64,000 nucleotides of DNA from Terriglobia bacterium (GCA_020073185.1 JAIQFT010000018.1:27044-91043); one strand, 5' to 3'. Numbered from the stretch's first letter, positions 53,300 through 62,334 are shown. Notes: generated by a model not told the origin, from the letters alone. Numbers and translations: made by a program.

Positions 53300-54427
53300 G
53301 TGTCCATGCACGTTTTCCAGACTGACGACGCGCGGCTGAAGCCGGTTGCCGAGAAGGTTCTCGCCCAGCAACGGCTGGAGGCAGAGGACGCGCTCGCGCT
53401 ATACGCGTCCAACGACATCCTCGCCGTCGGATGGCTGGCGAATCACGTGCGCGAGCGCATGCACGGCGACAAGACCTACTTCAACGTCAACCGGCACATC
53501 AATCCGACCAACGTGTGCGTGGCGGCGTGCCGGCTGTGCGCCTTCGGCCGCAAGAAGGACGCGCCCGGCGCCTACACCATGGCGCTGGAAGAAGCATTCC
53601 AGACCGCGGCGTCGGGCTACACCGACGCGGTGACCGAATTTCACATTGTCGGCGGGCTGCATCCCGAGCTGCCGTTTCAGTACTTCCTCGACCTGATCTC
53701 CGGGCTCAAGAGGCGCTTTCCCGCGGTGCACATCAAGGCGTTCACCATGGTGGAGATCGCGTTTTTAGCGAAGATCGCGAAGCTCAGCATCCGGGAGACG
53801 CTGCTGAAGCTGAGGGCAGCGGGGGTGGATTCGCTCCCCGGAGGCGGGGCGGAGATTTTTGCCGAGCGCGTGCGTCACATCATCTGCGACCACAAGATTG
53901 ACGGCCAGCAGTGGATCGATACCGCGCGGCTGGCGCACCAGTTGGGACTGAAATCGAACGCGACCATGCTGTACGGGCACATCGAGAACGACGAAGACCG
54001 GGTTGACCACCTGCTGAAACTGCGCGGGCTGCAGGACGAGACCGGCGGGTTCCAGACCTTTATCCCGCTGGCGTTTCACCCGGCGAACACGCTGCTGCAG
54101 CACCTGATGACAACCACCGGATTTGCCGACATCAAGAGCATCGCCAGCGCGCGGCTGGTGCTGGACAATTTCCCGCACATCAAGGCGTACTGGCAGATGA
54201 TGACCCCGAAGATCGCGCAGATCGCGCAGCGCTTTGGGGCCGACGACCTGGACGGCACAGTGATCGAGGAGAAGATCTATCACGATGCGGGAGCAACGAC
54301 GCCGCAGGGTCTGCGCCGGCAGGAGCTTATCCGCTTGATCCAGGAAGCCGGGCGCGAGCCGGTGGAGCGAGATACGCTGTATCGGCCGGTGACGCGGACG
54401 GAGACTTCGGTTACGGTGGCGGTATAG
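53300..54427 (+). CDS. mqnE: Aminofutalosine synthase MqnE
   Basis: A 375-residue radical SAM enzyme of the futalosine menaquinone pathway. C73, C77 and C80 form the CX3CX2C cluster motif (CVAACRLC) after the conserved NRHINPTNVC, and FHIVGGLHPELPF and ALPGGGAEIF-like blocks match MqnE. It joins a SAM-derived adenosyl radical to the MqnA product. A GTG at 53300 or the ATG two codons on is the start. Its presence means that the respiratory quinone is menaquinone made by the Mqn route. Confidence 0.95.
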   Translation: MSMHVFQTDDARLKPVAEKVLAQQRLEAEDALALYASNDILAVGWLANHVRERMHGDKTYFNVNRHINPTNVCVAACRLCAFGRKKDAPGAYTMALEEAFQTAASGYTDAVTEFHIVGGLHPELPFQYFLDLISGLKRRFPAVHIKAFTMVEIAFLAKIAKLSIRETLLKLRAAGVDSLPGGGAEIFAERVRHIICDHKIDGQQWIDTARLAHQLGLKSNATMLYGHIENDEDRVDHLLKLRGLQDETGGFQTFIPLAFHPANTLLQHLMTTTGFADIKSIASARLVLDNFPHIKAYWQMMTPKIAQIAQRFGADDLDGTVIEEKIYHDAGATTPQGLRRQELIRLIQEAGREPVERDTLYRPVTRTETSVTVAV

Positions 54428-54658
54428 CGAGTTGCGACTCGCAAATTGCAAGTCAAGCAAAAAACTCCGCGATACACCCGAAAACTCGCGGTCGCAATCC
54501 ATTCCGGGACTGCACCATTCCCGCTCCAGCACGTTTGATGCCGCAAATCGGCGCATACAACGCTTGACTATCTGCTTGCTTCTAGACAGGCAGGTGTAAA
54601 ATTCTGTCAGTAATAGCTGTGGGCTCACAGGCGCTCAAGCCTGTGGACGAGGCTCAGT

Positions 54659-55705
54659 ATGAATGTCCACATCAGCTACAAGGTTTCCAAAACTCCCGAC
54701 CTGGAACGAGAATTCAACCAGCAAATCCAAAAAGCGGGGAAGCGGCTGCAGGTCTTCCGCTCGGACCTGGTGCATCTGCACGCAATCATTGAAGAAAACA
54801 AGGCACGCGAGGGGGTGTTGGTGGCGCTGAACCTGCGGCTGCCCTCCGGACAGTTGGCGGCAAAGGAGAGCGGACCGACGCCCACGGCGGCGATCAAGGC
54901 CACCTTCGAACAGTTGGTGGAGCAGCTCACCAAGCACAAGGACATGCTGCGCAATCAACACAAATGGGCGCGGCGACGGCGGGTGGGAAGATTGCGCGCG
55001 CGGTCGCAGGTGCCGTTCGAGCAGACGCTTGCCGTGGTGCAGCCGGCCATCATCTCCGGCGAGGACATCTCGACCTACATCAACGCGAACCTGGAGCGGC
55101 TGTACCGCTTCGTGGAACGCGAGCTGCGCTACCGCGAGAGCGTCGGGCAACTACGGCGCGACCAGGTCAGCCCGGAAGAGGTCGTGGACGAAGCGGTGGC
55201 CAACGCACTGGACAACGGGCAGGAAAAGCCGGAGCTGGTGAGCCTGGAGCCGTGGCTGTACCGGCTGGCGATCCGCGCTATTGACATGGTTGCGGGGCGG
55301 AACGGCGAAGGAGTGCCTTCCGTTCCGCTGGACGGCGCTTATCGCGAGACCAATATCTACGACGCGGACGAGTTGCAGATGCAGTTCCATCAGCCCGACG
55401 AGGCGGTGAGCAATCGCGATTTCATCGCCGACGCCAAGGCCGCGACCCCGGAGGCGACCGCCGCCAGCGACGAGATGGTCAACCAGGTGGAGTTGGCGTT
55501 GCTGAGCGCCATGTCGCAGGACCGGGAAGCTTTTCTCCTCTATGCGATCGAAGGATTCACACCCGACGAGATCGCCCTGATCACCAGTCGGCCGGTGGAG
55601 CAGGTGCGCGTCTCCATTGCCCATGCGCGCGAACACTTGCGCATGAGCCTGGTTGTCCCCGATGAATCTAAGAACAAGTTTCTCCAGCAATCGAAAATCG
55701 CTTAA
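54659..55705 (+). CDS. HPF/RaiA ribosome-hibernation domain fused to a sigma-factor-like domain
   Basis: A 348-residue fusion. Residues about 1-105 look like an HPF/RaiA (S30AE) domain, with VHISYKVSKTPDLEREF and a strand with KAREGVLVALNLRLPSG. Residues about 135-225 resemble sigma region 2 (LERLYRFVERELRYRES, SPEEVVDEAVANAL, LEPWLYRLAIRAID), and about 285-335 region 4 (LSAMSQDREAFLLYAIEGFTPDEIALI, VEQVRVSIAHAREHLR). HPF proteins block the ribosome A and P sites in resting cells; sigma parts bind RNA polymerase and DNA. The combination is unusual. A release-factor homologue gene follows after 31 bases. The RNA polymerase role is inference. Confidence 0.75.
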   Translation: MNVHISYKVSKTPDLEREFNQQIQKAGKRLQVFRSDLVHLHAIIEENKAREGVLVALNLRLPSGQLAAKESGPTPTAAIKATFEQLVEQLTKHKDMLRNQHKWARRRRVGRLRARSQVPFEQTLAVVQPAIISGEDISTYINANLERLYRFVERELRYRESVGQLRRDQVSPEEVVDEAVANALDNGQEKPELVSLEPWLYRLAIRAIDMVAGRNGEGVPSVPLDGAYRETNIYDADELQMQFHQPDEAVSNRDFIADAKAATPEATAASDEMVNQVELALLSAMSQDREAFLLYAIEGFTPDEIALITSRPVEQVRVSIAHAREHLRMSLVVPDESKNKFLQQSKIA

Positions 55706-55736
55706 ATACGCCATTCTTGGCACTTGGGAGTAGTGC

Positions 55737-56900
55737 ATGATCACGCGTGAAAACATCCGTGAGCTATCAGGTTTTGAGTCCCAGGAAGGATGTGCCCTGA
55801 GTTTCTACTATCAACCGTCCACTCCCAAAGACAAATCCCACCGCGAGGAACTGATCGTGGTGAAGGACCTGGTGCGGCACGCTCTCCGTGAAGCCGAAAA
55901 GAACGGCAAAAACGGCGGCGCGCGCCAGGACCTGGAGAAAATCCTCAACATGGCCGAGCACCTGCACGGAAACGGCGGACGCGCCAAGGTGGTGTTTGCC
56001 TCCAGCAGGGACAATTTCTGGCGGGAATACGATTTGCCGCCGCAGTTGAGCGAGACGCGCGTGTTTGTCGACCGGAGGTTTCACCTGCGACCGCTGACCG
56101 CGATTGCCGACGTGCTGCCGCGGTTGCTGATCGTGGTGGCAGACAAGAGCAAGGCGAGCTTTTTCGAGCTATGGATGGACGAAATCCACGAGCGCGAAAA
56201 GCTAACCAATGAGCTGCCGCGGCGCGGGCGCAGCGATGGCTTCGCCGGGTACGACGCGGGGCACACCGAGCGCCACGTCGAGCACGAGGCGATGCACTGG
56301 TACAAGCGCCTGGCCGAAAGGATGAGGGAATTCCAGGAGAGCGGCTACGATCGTTTTCTGGTCGGTTGCCGCGACGAGACCTGGCCGGAGTTCGATCCGT
56401 ACCTGCACCCGTACGTGCGGCAGCGCTTCGTGGGGCGATTTGCTATCGACCCTGCCGGCGCCACGATCGGGCAGGTGCGGGAAGCGGGCGAGGCGCTGTA
56501 CAACGAGTTCCGCGCCAATCGCCGCGCCGGCCTGGTGCGGGAAGCCGTGGGCGGAGCGCAGCGCAACGGACGCGGCGCCGTCGGACTGCGCCGCGTGCTG
56601 CAAGCGCTGGAAACCGGGGAGGTGCAGACCTTATTGCTGGCGCGCACGTTTGCCGCGCCGGCGGTGCAGTGCGGCAATTGCGGCCACATTGACAGCCATA
56701 GCGTGAAGGAGTGCGCCGTGTGCGGGCGCGGGACGGTCGAACTGGAGGATGTATCCGACGCGCTGATCAGGATTGCGATGCGCAAGGGGATTGAGATCAT
56801 CCACATTCCCGATCATCCCGACCTGGTCGCGGCGGGCGGTGTAGCCGCCGTCTTGCGCTTCCGCGCCGATCAGAACACAGAAGGGAAGAAAGCCGGGTAG
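55737..56900 (+). CDS. Bacterial archaeo-eukaryotic release factor homologue (baeRF)
   Basis: A 387-residue protein of the eRF1/Vms1-like group found in bacteria. The N-terminal and central parts match the eRF1 core (FFELWMDEIHEREKL, RYDRFLVGCRDE-like LVG strand), RRVLQALETGEVQTLLLA starts the third domain, and a zinc ribbon with C312, C315, C326 and C329 is inserted there. Members are thought to act on stalled ribosomes or release peptides. It follows the HPF-sigma gene by 31 bases, so the two form an operon about idle or stuck ribosomes. The catalytic GGQ-like loop is not evident to me. Confidence 0.8.
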   Translation: MITRENIRELSGFESQEGCALSFYYQPSTPKDKSHREELIVVKDLVRHALREAEKNGKNGGARQDLEKILNMAEHLHGNGGRAKVVFASSRDNFWREYDLPPQLSETRVFVDRRFHLRPLTAIADVLPRLLIVVADKSKASFFELWMDEIHEREKLTNELPRRGRSDGFAGYDAGHTERHVEHEAMHWYKRLAERMREFQESGYDRFLVGCRDETWPEFDPYLHPYVRQRFVGRFAIDPAGATIGQVREAGEALYNEFRANRRAGLVREAVGGAQRNGRGAVGLRRVLQALETGEVQTLLLARTFAAPAVQCGNCGHIDSHSVKECAVCGRGTVELEDVSDALIRIAMRKGIEIIHIPDHPDLVAAGGVAAVLRFRADQNTEGKKAG

Positions 56901-56914
56901 CGATCAGTTGTTTT

Positions 56915-56980
56915 AGCCCTCGGTTTATGCGGTGATGGGTCAGTTTCATTGACCCGCTACCGTTTTTGCCGAGGGCTTTT
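56915..56980 (+). terminator. Terminator with nested hairpin
   Basis: AGCCCTCGG (56915-56923) pairs with CCGAGGGCT (56969-56977), followed by Ts. Inside, GGGTCA pairs with TGACCC. It closes the hibernation/release-factor operon. Confidence 0.8.
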
Positions 56981-57063
56981 ATTATGTGCCGTAATGTGTC
57001 GTGTAAGACTGAGATCAGCCTGATTTTGAGTTTGGAAGCAACCAGCACAACGGGAACGCGGGG

Positions 57064-57069
57064 TAGAAT
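57064..57069 (+). promoter_or_regulatory. -10 element TAGAAT placed for a leaderless start
   Basis: TAGAAT ends 6 nt before the antitoxin ATG at 57076, the same spacing as at 5319 and 27857. Confidence 0.4.
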
Positions 57070-57075
57070 AAAGCC

Positions 57076-57309
57076 ATGAGTCCAGAAATTTCCGATCTGC
57101 TGAGACGGGCGCTCGCACTCCCTGTTGACGAGCGCGCTGCATTGGCCCATACCCTGCTGGACAGTCTTGAAGTCACGGATGAGTCTGTGCAACAGGCTTG
57201 GGATGACGAAGTCGCTCGCAGAATCGGAGACCTGAAAGCGGGCAAAGCTGTGACTGTCCCTTGGGAGCAATTGCATCGCGAGCTCTTGGCCATGGTGAAT
57301 GAGCGCTAA
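57076..57309 (+). CDS. Putative antitoxin of the addiction-module component family
   Basis: A 77-residue protein of the TIGR02574/Unstab_antitox type: LLRRALALPVDERAALAHTLLDSL, then WDDEVARRIGDLKAGKAVTVPWEQL. Such antitoxins are usually followed by a RelE/ParE-type toxin, as here with an 11-base overlap. The mRNA appears leaderless. It would neutralise the toxin and repress the pair if the toxin is still active. Confidence 0.88.
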   Translation: MSPEISDLLRRALALPVDERAALAHTLLDSLEVTDESVQQAWDDEVARRIGDLKAGKAVTVPWEQLHRELLAMVNER

Positions 57310-57599
57310 GCGGGTTGAGTACCACCAGGGTGCAATCGCCGATGTTAAGAGTGCAGTGGCGTGGTACCAGAAGCGCAGCCCCAAGGCGGCCTTGGACTTC
57401 GTCGAGGAACTGCATCGAGCCGCCGAAACAATCGGTGAAGCCCCGGAACGCTGGCCGGTCGGACGGAACAATACCAGGCGGTTCCTGCTCTGGCGATTCC
57501 CATTCGTCATCATCTATTCCGAACAACGGTCCGTAGTCACCATTCTGGGCCGTTGCCCACAGCAGCAGACGACCAGAGTACTGGGGGGATCGCCTTTAA
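57299..57599 (+). pseudogene. ParE/RelE-type toxin with a frameshift near the C terminus
   Basis: The gene encodes a normal ParE-like toxin (KRVEYHQGAIADVKSAVAWYQKRSP, FVIIYSEQRSVVTIL) up to about residue 83. The expected end, AVAHSSRRPEYWGDRL and a stop at 57597-57599, is intact one frame over. One extra G in the GGG at 57547-57549 explains the shift; without it the toxin would be about 100 residues. As read, the frame runs on to 57883 through repeat DNA and into the next gene. It is either an inactive toxin or a sequencing error. Confidence 0.8.
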
Positions 57600-57713
57600 T
57601 CGTTTGTCCTCCGTGTCTCTGTGCCTCAGTGTTGAACTTGGCCGACAGCCGATGGCTGATCGCTGACAGCTTTGCTATCCTGTCCCGTTTCGACTCCAAC
57701 TCCGGAGCACCCC

Positions 57714-58991
57714 ATGGCTATCGATCGTCGCACTTTCCTTACCGCCGCCACGCTTGCCTCGCTCGGCCTTACGCTGGAAGCGCAAGAAGTCAAGCAGAAA
57801 GGCGGCCGCGCCGCCGAAGCGAAGAGGGACGCACCCGCGGTTGGCGGTCCGCCCAGCAAGCCGGTGATGGTCTCCAGCCGTAATGGGTGGAACGGCATGG
57901 ACAAGGGCTACCAGATGCTGCTCCAGGGTGGCGACACGCTGGATGCGGTGATCGCTGTCGGCAAAACCCAGGAGGACGATCCCAACGACGATTCAGTTGG
58001 GCTCGGTGGTTTGCCCAACGAGGAAGGCGTGGTCGAACTCGACTCTTGCTGCATGCATGGACCGACGCGGCGCGCCGGGTCGGTGGGCGGCGTTCGTTGG
58101 ACGAAAAATGCGTCGCTGCTGGCGCAGGCGGTGATGCAACACACCGCGCACGTGATGCTGGTGGGCGAAGGCGCCGACCGCTTTGCCCACGCCATGGGCT
58201 TTCCCAAGGACGAGCTGCTTACCGAGCGCTCGCGCAAGGCATGGTTGCTGTGGAAGGAGAGCCATCGCGACAGTTGGTGGGGTCCGGGGTTGTCGGATCC
58301 GAACTACAAGGTTCCATCCGATGTGCAACCGCCTCCGCCCGCCAGCGCCGAGTGGTGGGAGAAGAAAAGAAGGGAGCTGGAGGAACTGGCAGCCGACCTC
58401 GCGATCCCGCTGGAGTGGCGCGGACACTGCATCGATCGCGTGCTTTTCCCGACGCACGGCACGATTCATTGTTCCGCGGTCACGCCCAAGGGCGAGATGT
58501 CAGGCATGACGACGACCTGCGGGCTGGCGTGGAAGATTCCCGGGCGCTGCGGCGATTCGCCGATCATCGGCGCGGGCAGCTACACCGATCAGGACGTGGG
58601 CTCGGCGGGGGCGACCGGCAGCGGGGAAGAAAACATCCGGGTGGCGGGCGCGCACACCATCGTGGAAAACATGCGGCACGGCATGGCGCCGCGAGAGGCT
58701 GGGCTGGAGACGCTGAAACGCATCGCCCGCAATTACCAGCACAATCCCGCCAAGCTGCGGTACGTGGACATGCAGTACTACATCCTCAGAAAAGACGGCG
58801 CCTACGCCGGCGTCAGCCTCTGGAGCCATACGGCCTCCGACAAGCGGCGGCAATTCTTGGTGCACGATGGAAGCAAGCGCCTGGAAGACATGCCGTACCT
58901 GTTCGCGGGACGTCCGCTGTCGTTTCCGCCGCAAGCGCGCGAGCCCTTCCAGCGGCCGAACTATGGGCCGAGTCAGCCAGAGAAAAAATAA
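57714..58991 (+). CDS. Glycosylasparaginase/isoaspartyl peptidase family, exported
   Basis: A 425-residue Ntn-hydrolase precursor. The N terminus (RRTFLTAATLASLGL) looks like a twin-arginine signal. GDTLDAVIAVGKTQEDDPNDDSVGLGGLPNEEG is the substrate region of the alpha part, and THGTIHCSAV contains the expected nucleophile T250, at which the chain is cut. GSGEENIRVAGAHTIVENM follows. The enzyme would cleave GlcNAc-Asn or beta-aspartyl bonds in the periplasm. An extra segment between alpha and beta parts (about 160-230) is longer than usual. The esterase gene follows by 7 bases. Confidence 0.9.
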   Translation: MAIDRRTFLTAATLASLGLTLEAQEVKQKGGRAAEAKRDAPAVGGPPSKPVMVSSRNGWNGMDKGYQMLLQGGDTLDAVIAVGKTQEDDPNDDSVGLGGLPNEEGVVELDSCCMHGPTRRAGSVGGVRWTKNASLLAQAVMQHTAHVMLVGEGADRFAHAMGFPKDELLTERSRKAWLLWKESHRDSWWGPGLSDPNYKVPSDVQPPPPASAEWWEKKRRELEELAADLAIPLEWRGHCIDRVLFPTHGTIHCSAVTPKGEMSGMTTTCGLAWKIPGRCGDSPIIGAGSYTDQDVGSAGATGSGEENIRVAGAHTIVENMRHGMAPREAGLETLKRIARNYQHNPAKLRYVDMQYYILRKDGAYAGVSLWSHTASDKRRQFLVHDGSKRLEDMPYLFAGRPLSFPPQAREPFQRPNYGPSQPEKK

Positions 58992-58998
58992 GGGTTCA

Positions 58999-59958
58999 AT
59001 GATCCGACGACGCGCCATTCTCCTGCTGATCCTGATTTGCCTTGGGATCAGCTCCGCACTTGCCCAGGTGGGCACGGCTCCGCGGTCGTATAAACAACTC
59101 CCCGCCGCACCGCACGCAACCGTCCGCGACGCCACCTTCCAAAGTGCCTCGCTGGGGCGGGAGATGAAGTACCGGATACTCCTCCCCGCAGGCTACGAAC
59201 GCAGCGCGCGCCGCTATCCCGTTCTTTACCTGCTGCACGGGTTGGCCGGCAGCTATCTCGACTGGGACACCAAGACCCATCTCGAGGAATTTGCGGCGCC
59301 GCTGCAGTTGATCATCGTCATGCCCGACGCCGGCGACTCCTGGTACACGAATTCGGCCGCCAACCCGCAGGACCGCTTCGAGGATTACATTTTCAAGGAC
59401 CTGATTCGAGAAATTGACAAGACCTACCGCACCATCGCCGCACGCCATGCCCGCGCTATCGGCGGGCTCTCCATGGGCGGCTACGGCGCCTTGAAGTTTG
59501 CCCTCAAGTATCCCGACCTGTTCGTCTTCGCCGGCAGCTTCAGCGGCGCGCAGACCGTGGCCCACGATCCCGACTTCAAGATTCCGTTCGGCGAGAAGTA
59601 CAACCAGCAGGTGCGGGAAATCTATGGCGCCTCCGGCAGTCCAACGCGTGCTGCGAACGACGTCTACGCCCTGGCGGAGAAAGCGAACCCAGCCGCACTG
59701 CCGTATTTCTGGATTGCCTGCGGAACAGCCGATGGCCTGCTCGACAGCAATCGGGATTTCGTTGCGCTTCTGCAACGGCGCAAGATCGCATACACGTATG
59801 AAGAAGCGCCCGGCGGCCACAGTTGGGCATTCTGGGACGAGGAACTTCCGGCCATGTTCCGCGAGTTGTCGCGCCACATGGAACTTGGCCCGGCCCGGCC
59901 CGTCCTGCCGCCCATCATGCCAGTCATCCAAAAGCCGTCGCCGCCGCGCCGGCCGTAA
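58999..59958 (+). CDS. Exported esterase of the alpha/beta hydrolase fold (PF00756 type)
   Basis: A 319-residue protein with a signal peptide (AILLLILICLGISSALA). YPVLYLLHGLAGSYLDW leads to the oxyanion region, and GGLSMGGYGAL holds the nucleophile Ser in GLSMGG. CGTADGLLDSN and GGHSWAFW provide the Asp and His. The family includes esterase D, feruloyl esterases and antigen 85 acyltransferases. The substrate is unknown. It lies 7 bases after the glycosylasparaginase gene, so they may be co-transcribed for breakdown of glycoconjugates. Confidence 0.9.
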   Translation: MIRRRAILLLILICLGISSALAQVGTAPRSYKQLPAAPHATVRDATFQSASLGREMKYRILLPAGYERSARRYPVLYLLHGLAGSYLDWDTKTHLEEFAAPLQLIIVMPDAGDSWYTNSAANPQDRFEDYIFKDLIREIDKTYRTIAARHARAIGGLSMGGYGALKFALKYPDLFVFAGSFSGAQTVAHDPDFKIPFGEKYNQQVREIYGASGSPTRAANDVYALAEKANPAALPYFWIACGTADGLLDSNRDFVALLQRRKIAYTYEEAPGGHSWAFWDEELPAMFRELSRHMELGPARPVLPPIMPVIQKPSPPRRP

Positions 59959-59977
59959 ACTGCGCTTGGTTGAACTC

Positions 59978-60010
59978 CGTAGTTTGCCCGCAAGAATCGG
60001 ATGGCGGCGT
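59978..60010 (+). repeat. Direct repeat, left copy, beside the GH17-like gene
   Basis: This 33-base core (CGTAGTTTGCCCGCAAGAAT and on) is repeated with two mismatches at 61178-61210, exactly 1200 bases away. Weaker similarity continues for about 35 bases past the core in both copies. Confidence 0.8.
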
Positions 60011-60128
60011 AGGGCGCGCGCGTACTCTTTTTCGCGGGTGATTGTCTCGACGACTCCAGCTTCTTCCAACCGAGGGTTCGTGCGTGTACTGTGTCATGCG
60101 TGCGTGGCGCTCGCCGGAGGAGCACCTA

Positions 60129-61145
60129 ATGAATCGTCGCGAATTCGTTCAGCAAGTAGGACGCGTGTCACTTGGAGCGATGGCTGCTGGGCTCAGCACA
60201 GCCCCTGTCTGCGGTGGAGTCGGCTCGGGATCGTCCTCGAACAAACCTGCAGGCCCCGCAGTCTCAGTATGCACTCCGACGATTGCCCCGCCGCAGAGTC
60301 TGCTTACCTGCCGCAATTGGATCTCTTTTTCGCCACCGAGTCCCTTCAATCCAAACCAAAATGTCTTTCCGACCGACAATCAGTTGATTACTGCACTTAC
60401 CCAGCTTTCTCAGGAAGGATGGCGCGGACTGGTCACGTATTCGCTCGACGGGACATTAGCAGACGTTCCGAGAATCGCGAAGCAAGCTGGATTTGCACAG
60501 GTAATCGCCGGGCTGTTTTGGTTTGATGCCGCCCAACTAAGCCGGGAGAAGGCTGCGGCGATGACAGCCCTTCAATACATTGACGCATTCGTGTTGGGGA
60601 ACGAGGGTCTGAATGCACAACCAATACCACGCTATACGCGCCAGGAATTGAACGACGAACTTGCAGCGTTGCAGGCAAGTACAGGCCGTCCAGTGACTAC
60701 GAGCGAGCCATTCGGGCAATATCAGTCGGACCATACCTTGCTAAACCTGGGAGATTGGGCTTTTCCAAATATCCATCCGTGGTTTGCGGGGATTCGTGTA
60801 ATTCCAGATGCGGTGTCGCTTGTCCGAACTTCGTATGAAACCCTGCAAGCCTGGGCGCCGGGGAGAACAATCGTGGTCAAAGAGTCGTGGTGGCCAACTG
60901 CCGGCGATCCTGCCGCAACGGAGTCGAATCAGGTCGAGTTCTTTAAGCAATTGGCCGCCAGCAGCGTGAAATTCGTGTGGGGTGAAGCATACGACCAGTT
61001 CTGGAAGACGGAACCGGACGGGCAGGGGCCGAATTGGGGATTTCACAAGTCTGATGCCACGCCAAAAACGATTGTTTCGGCGTTGCAGGGGGTATATACC
61101 GGCGCTTACTTGCGCAGCCGACTGGTTCAGGTGACGAGCGACTGA
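60129..61145 (+). CDS. Exported GH17-like glycoside hydrolase
   Basis: A 338-residue protein with a twin-arginine-like N terminus (MNRREFVQQVGRVSLGAMAAG). The rest reads like a short family 17 beta-glucanase barrel: FVLGNEGL would hold the acid/base Glu and VVKESWWPT the nucleophile Glu. Its third codon positions are visibly less GC-rich than those of its neighbours, and it lies between 33-base direct repeats 1200 bases apart, which suggests arrival by insertion or duplication. No transposase is present. The substrate is probably a beta-1,3-glucan. Confidence 0.75.
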   Translation: MNRREFVQQVGRVSLGAMAAGLSTAPVCGGVGSGSSSNKPAGPAVSVCTPTIAPPQSLLTCRNWISFSPPSPFNPNQNVFPTDNQLITALTQLSQEGWRGLVTYSLDGTLADVPRIAKQAGFAQVIAGLFWFDAAQLSREKAAAMTALQYIDAFVLGNEGLNAQPIPRYTRQELNDELAALQASTGRPVTTSEPFGQYQSDHTLLNLGDWAFPNIHPWFAGIRVIPDAVSLVRTSYETLQAWAPGRTIVVKESWWPTAGDPAATESNQVEFFKQLAASSVKFVWGEAYDQFWKTEPDGQGPNWGFHKSDATPKTIVSALQGVYTGAYLRSRLVQVTSD

Positions 61146-61177
61146 CGGAGTCCGCGCTTTACGGAGTCCACGCTTCA

Positions 61178-61210
61178 CGTAGTTTGCCCGCAAGAAACGG
61201 ATAGCGGCGT
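61178..61210 (+). repeat. Direct repeat, right copy, in the ada leader
   Basis: This is the second copy of the 33-base core. It lies 27 bases upstream of the ada start, so the left copy may be a duplicate of the ada promoter region. Confidence 0.8.
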
Positions 61211-61236
61211 CTTTTATGCCCGCGTAATCTTTGTCT

Positions 61237-62334
61237 ATGGTGATCGTCATGGATAAGATGCCTAGCCACATTGGTCCGCAGGAATTCTGGCAGGCGGTGC
61301 TGCACCGCGACCGCCGCTTCCAGCACCTGTTCGTGTATGCGGTGCGCTCCACCGGGGTGTACTGCCGCCCGACCTGCGCCTCGCGCCGCCCGCGCCGCGA
61401 ACAGGTCAGCTTTTTCCCCGGGCCTGAGGCCGCAGAGCGCGCCGGGTTCCGCGCCTGCCGCCGCTGCCGCCCGCACGAGAACCGGTTCCGCGACCCGCAG
61501 GCGGACCTGGTGCAGCACATCTGCCGCTACATTGACGCGCACCTCGAAGAGCCGGTGAATCTGAGCGCGCTGAGCCGCGAAGCTGGGCTGAGCGCGTTCC
61601 ACCTGCAGCGCACATTCAAGCGCGTGTTGGGGGTGTCGCCGTTGCAGTATGCGCGGGTGCGCCGCCTGTTGAGCTTGAAATCGCGGCTGAAGAGTGGCGA
61701 CGACGTGACCTCCGCCATGTACGCCGCCGGGTACGGATCCAGCAGCCGGCTGTACGAACACGCGGCGGAACAACTGGGCATGACGCCCGGCGCCTATCGC
61801 AGCGGCGGCGCGGGAACCGAGATCCGCTACGCGATTGCGGGTTCATCGGTCGGGCGCGTGCTGGTGGCGGCTACCGAGCGCGGCGTCTGCGCCGTCCGGC
61901 TCGGCGATTCCGACTCGGAGCTGGTGACTGAGTTGCGCGGCGAATTCCCGCTGTCGTCGGTGCGCGAAGATGCAACGGCGCTCGCCGATACCGTGCAGCG
62001 CGTGATGGATTGCGTGCACGGCAGCGAGGCGCACCCCGACCTCGCGCTCGATATTCGCGGCACCGCCTTCCAGGCGAAGGTCTGGGAAACGCTGCGCCGC
62101 ATACCGCGCGGCGAAACCCGCAGCTACGCGCAGATCGCGCGGGCGCTGAAGCAACCGAAGGCGGTGCGGGCGGTGGCGCGCGCGATCGCGTCGAACCCGG
62201 TCGCAGTGATCGTCCCGTGCCATCGCGTGGTGCGCAGCGACGGATCGCTCGGCGGTTATCGCTGGGGACTGAAGCGGAAGGAAGAGTTGCTCGCGGCCGA
62301 GCGGAACCAGGAGTCGGTAGTCAAGAGTCAGTAG
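61237..62334 (+). CDS. ada: Ada: methylation-responsive regulator and O6-alkylguanine-DNA alkyltransferase
   Basis: A 365-residue protein with three parts. The N-terminal zinc domain has YCRPTCASRRP and CRRCRP (the methyl-phosphotriester Cys is among these). An AraC-type helix-turn-helix follows (LSREAGLSAFHLQRTFKRVLGVSPLQY). The C-terminal alkyltransferase has the active site PCHRV. It repairs alkylated DNA and then activates its own regulon. The last ten codons run into AGTAGTCAG-like repeat DNA. ATGs at 61237 and 61249 are both possible starts. Confidence 0.95.
   Translation: MVIVMDKMPSHIGPQEFWQAVLHRDRRFQHLFVYAVRSTGVYCRPTCASRRPRREQVSFFPGPEAAERAGFRACRRCRPHENRFRDPQADLVQHICRYIDAHLEEPVNLSALSREAGLSAFHLQRTFKRVLGVSPLQYARVRRLLSLKSRLKSGDDVTSAMYAAGYGSSSRLYEHAAEQLGMTPGAYRSGGAGTEIRYAIAGSSVGRVLVAATERGVCAVRLGDSDSELVTELRGEFPLSSVREDATALADTVQRVMDCVHGSEAHPDLALDIRGTAFQAKVWETLRRIPRGETRSYAQIARALKQPKAVRAVARAIASNPVAVIVPCHRVVRSDGSLGGYRWGLKRKEELLAAERNQESVVKSQ

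Noticed and set aside
57299..57883. ParE toxin with a long C-terminal extension
   Set aside because: The tail past residue 83 is read from repeat DNA and the next gene in a wrong frame, while the normal toxin end is intact one base over.
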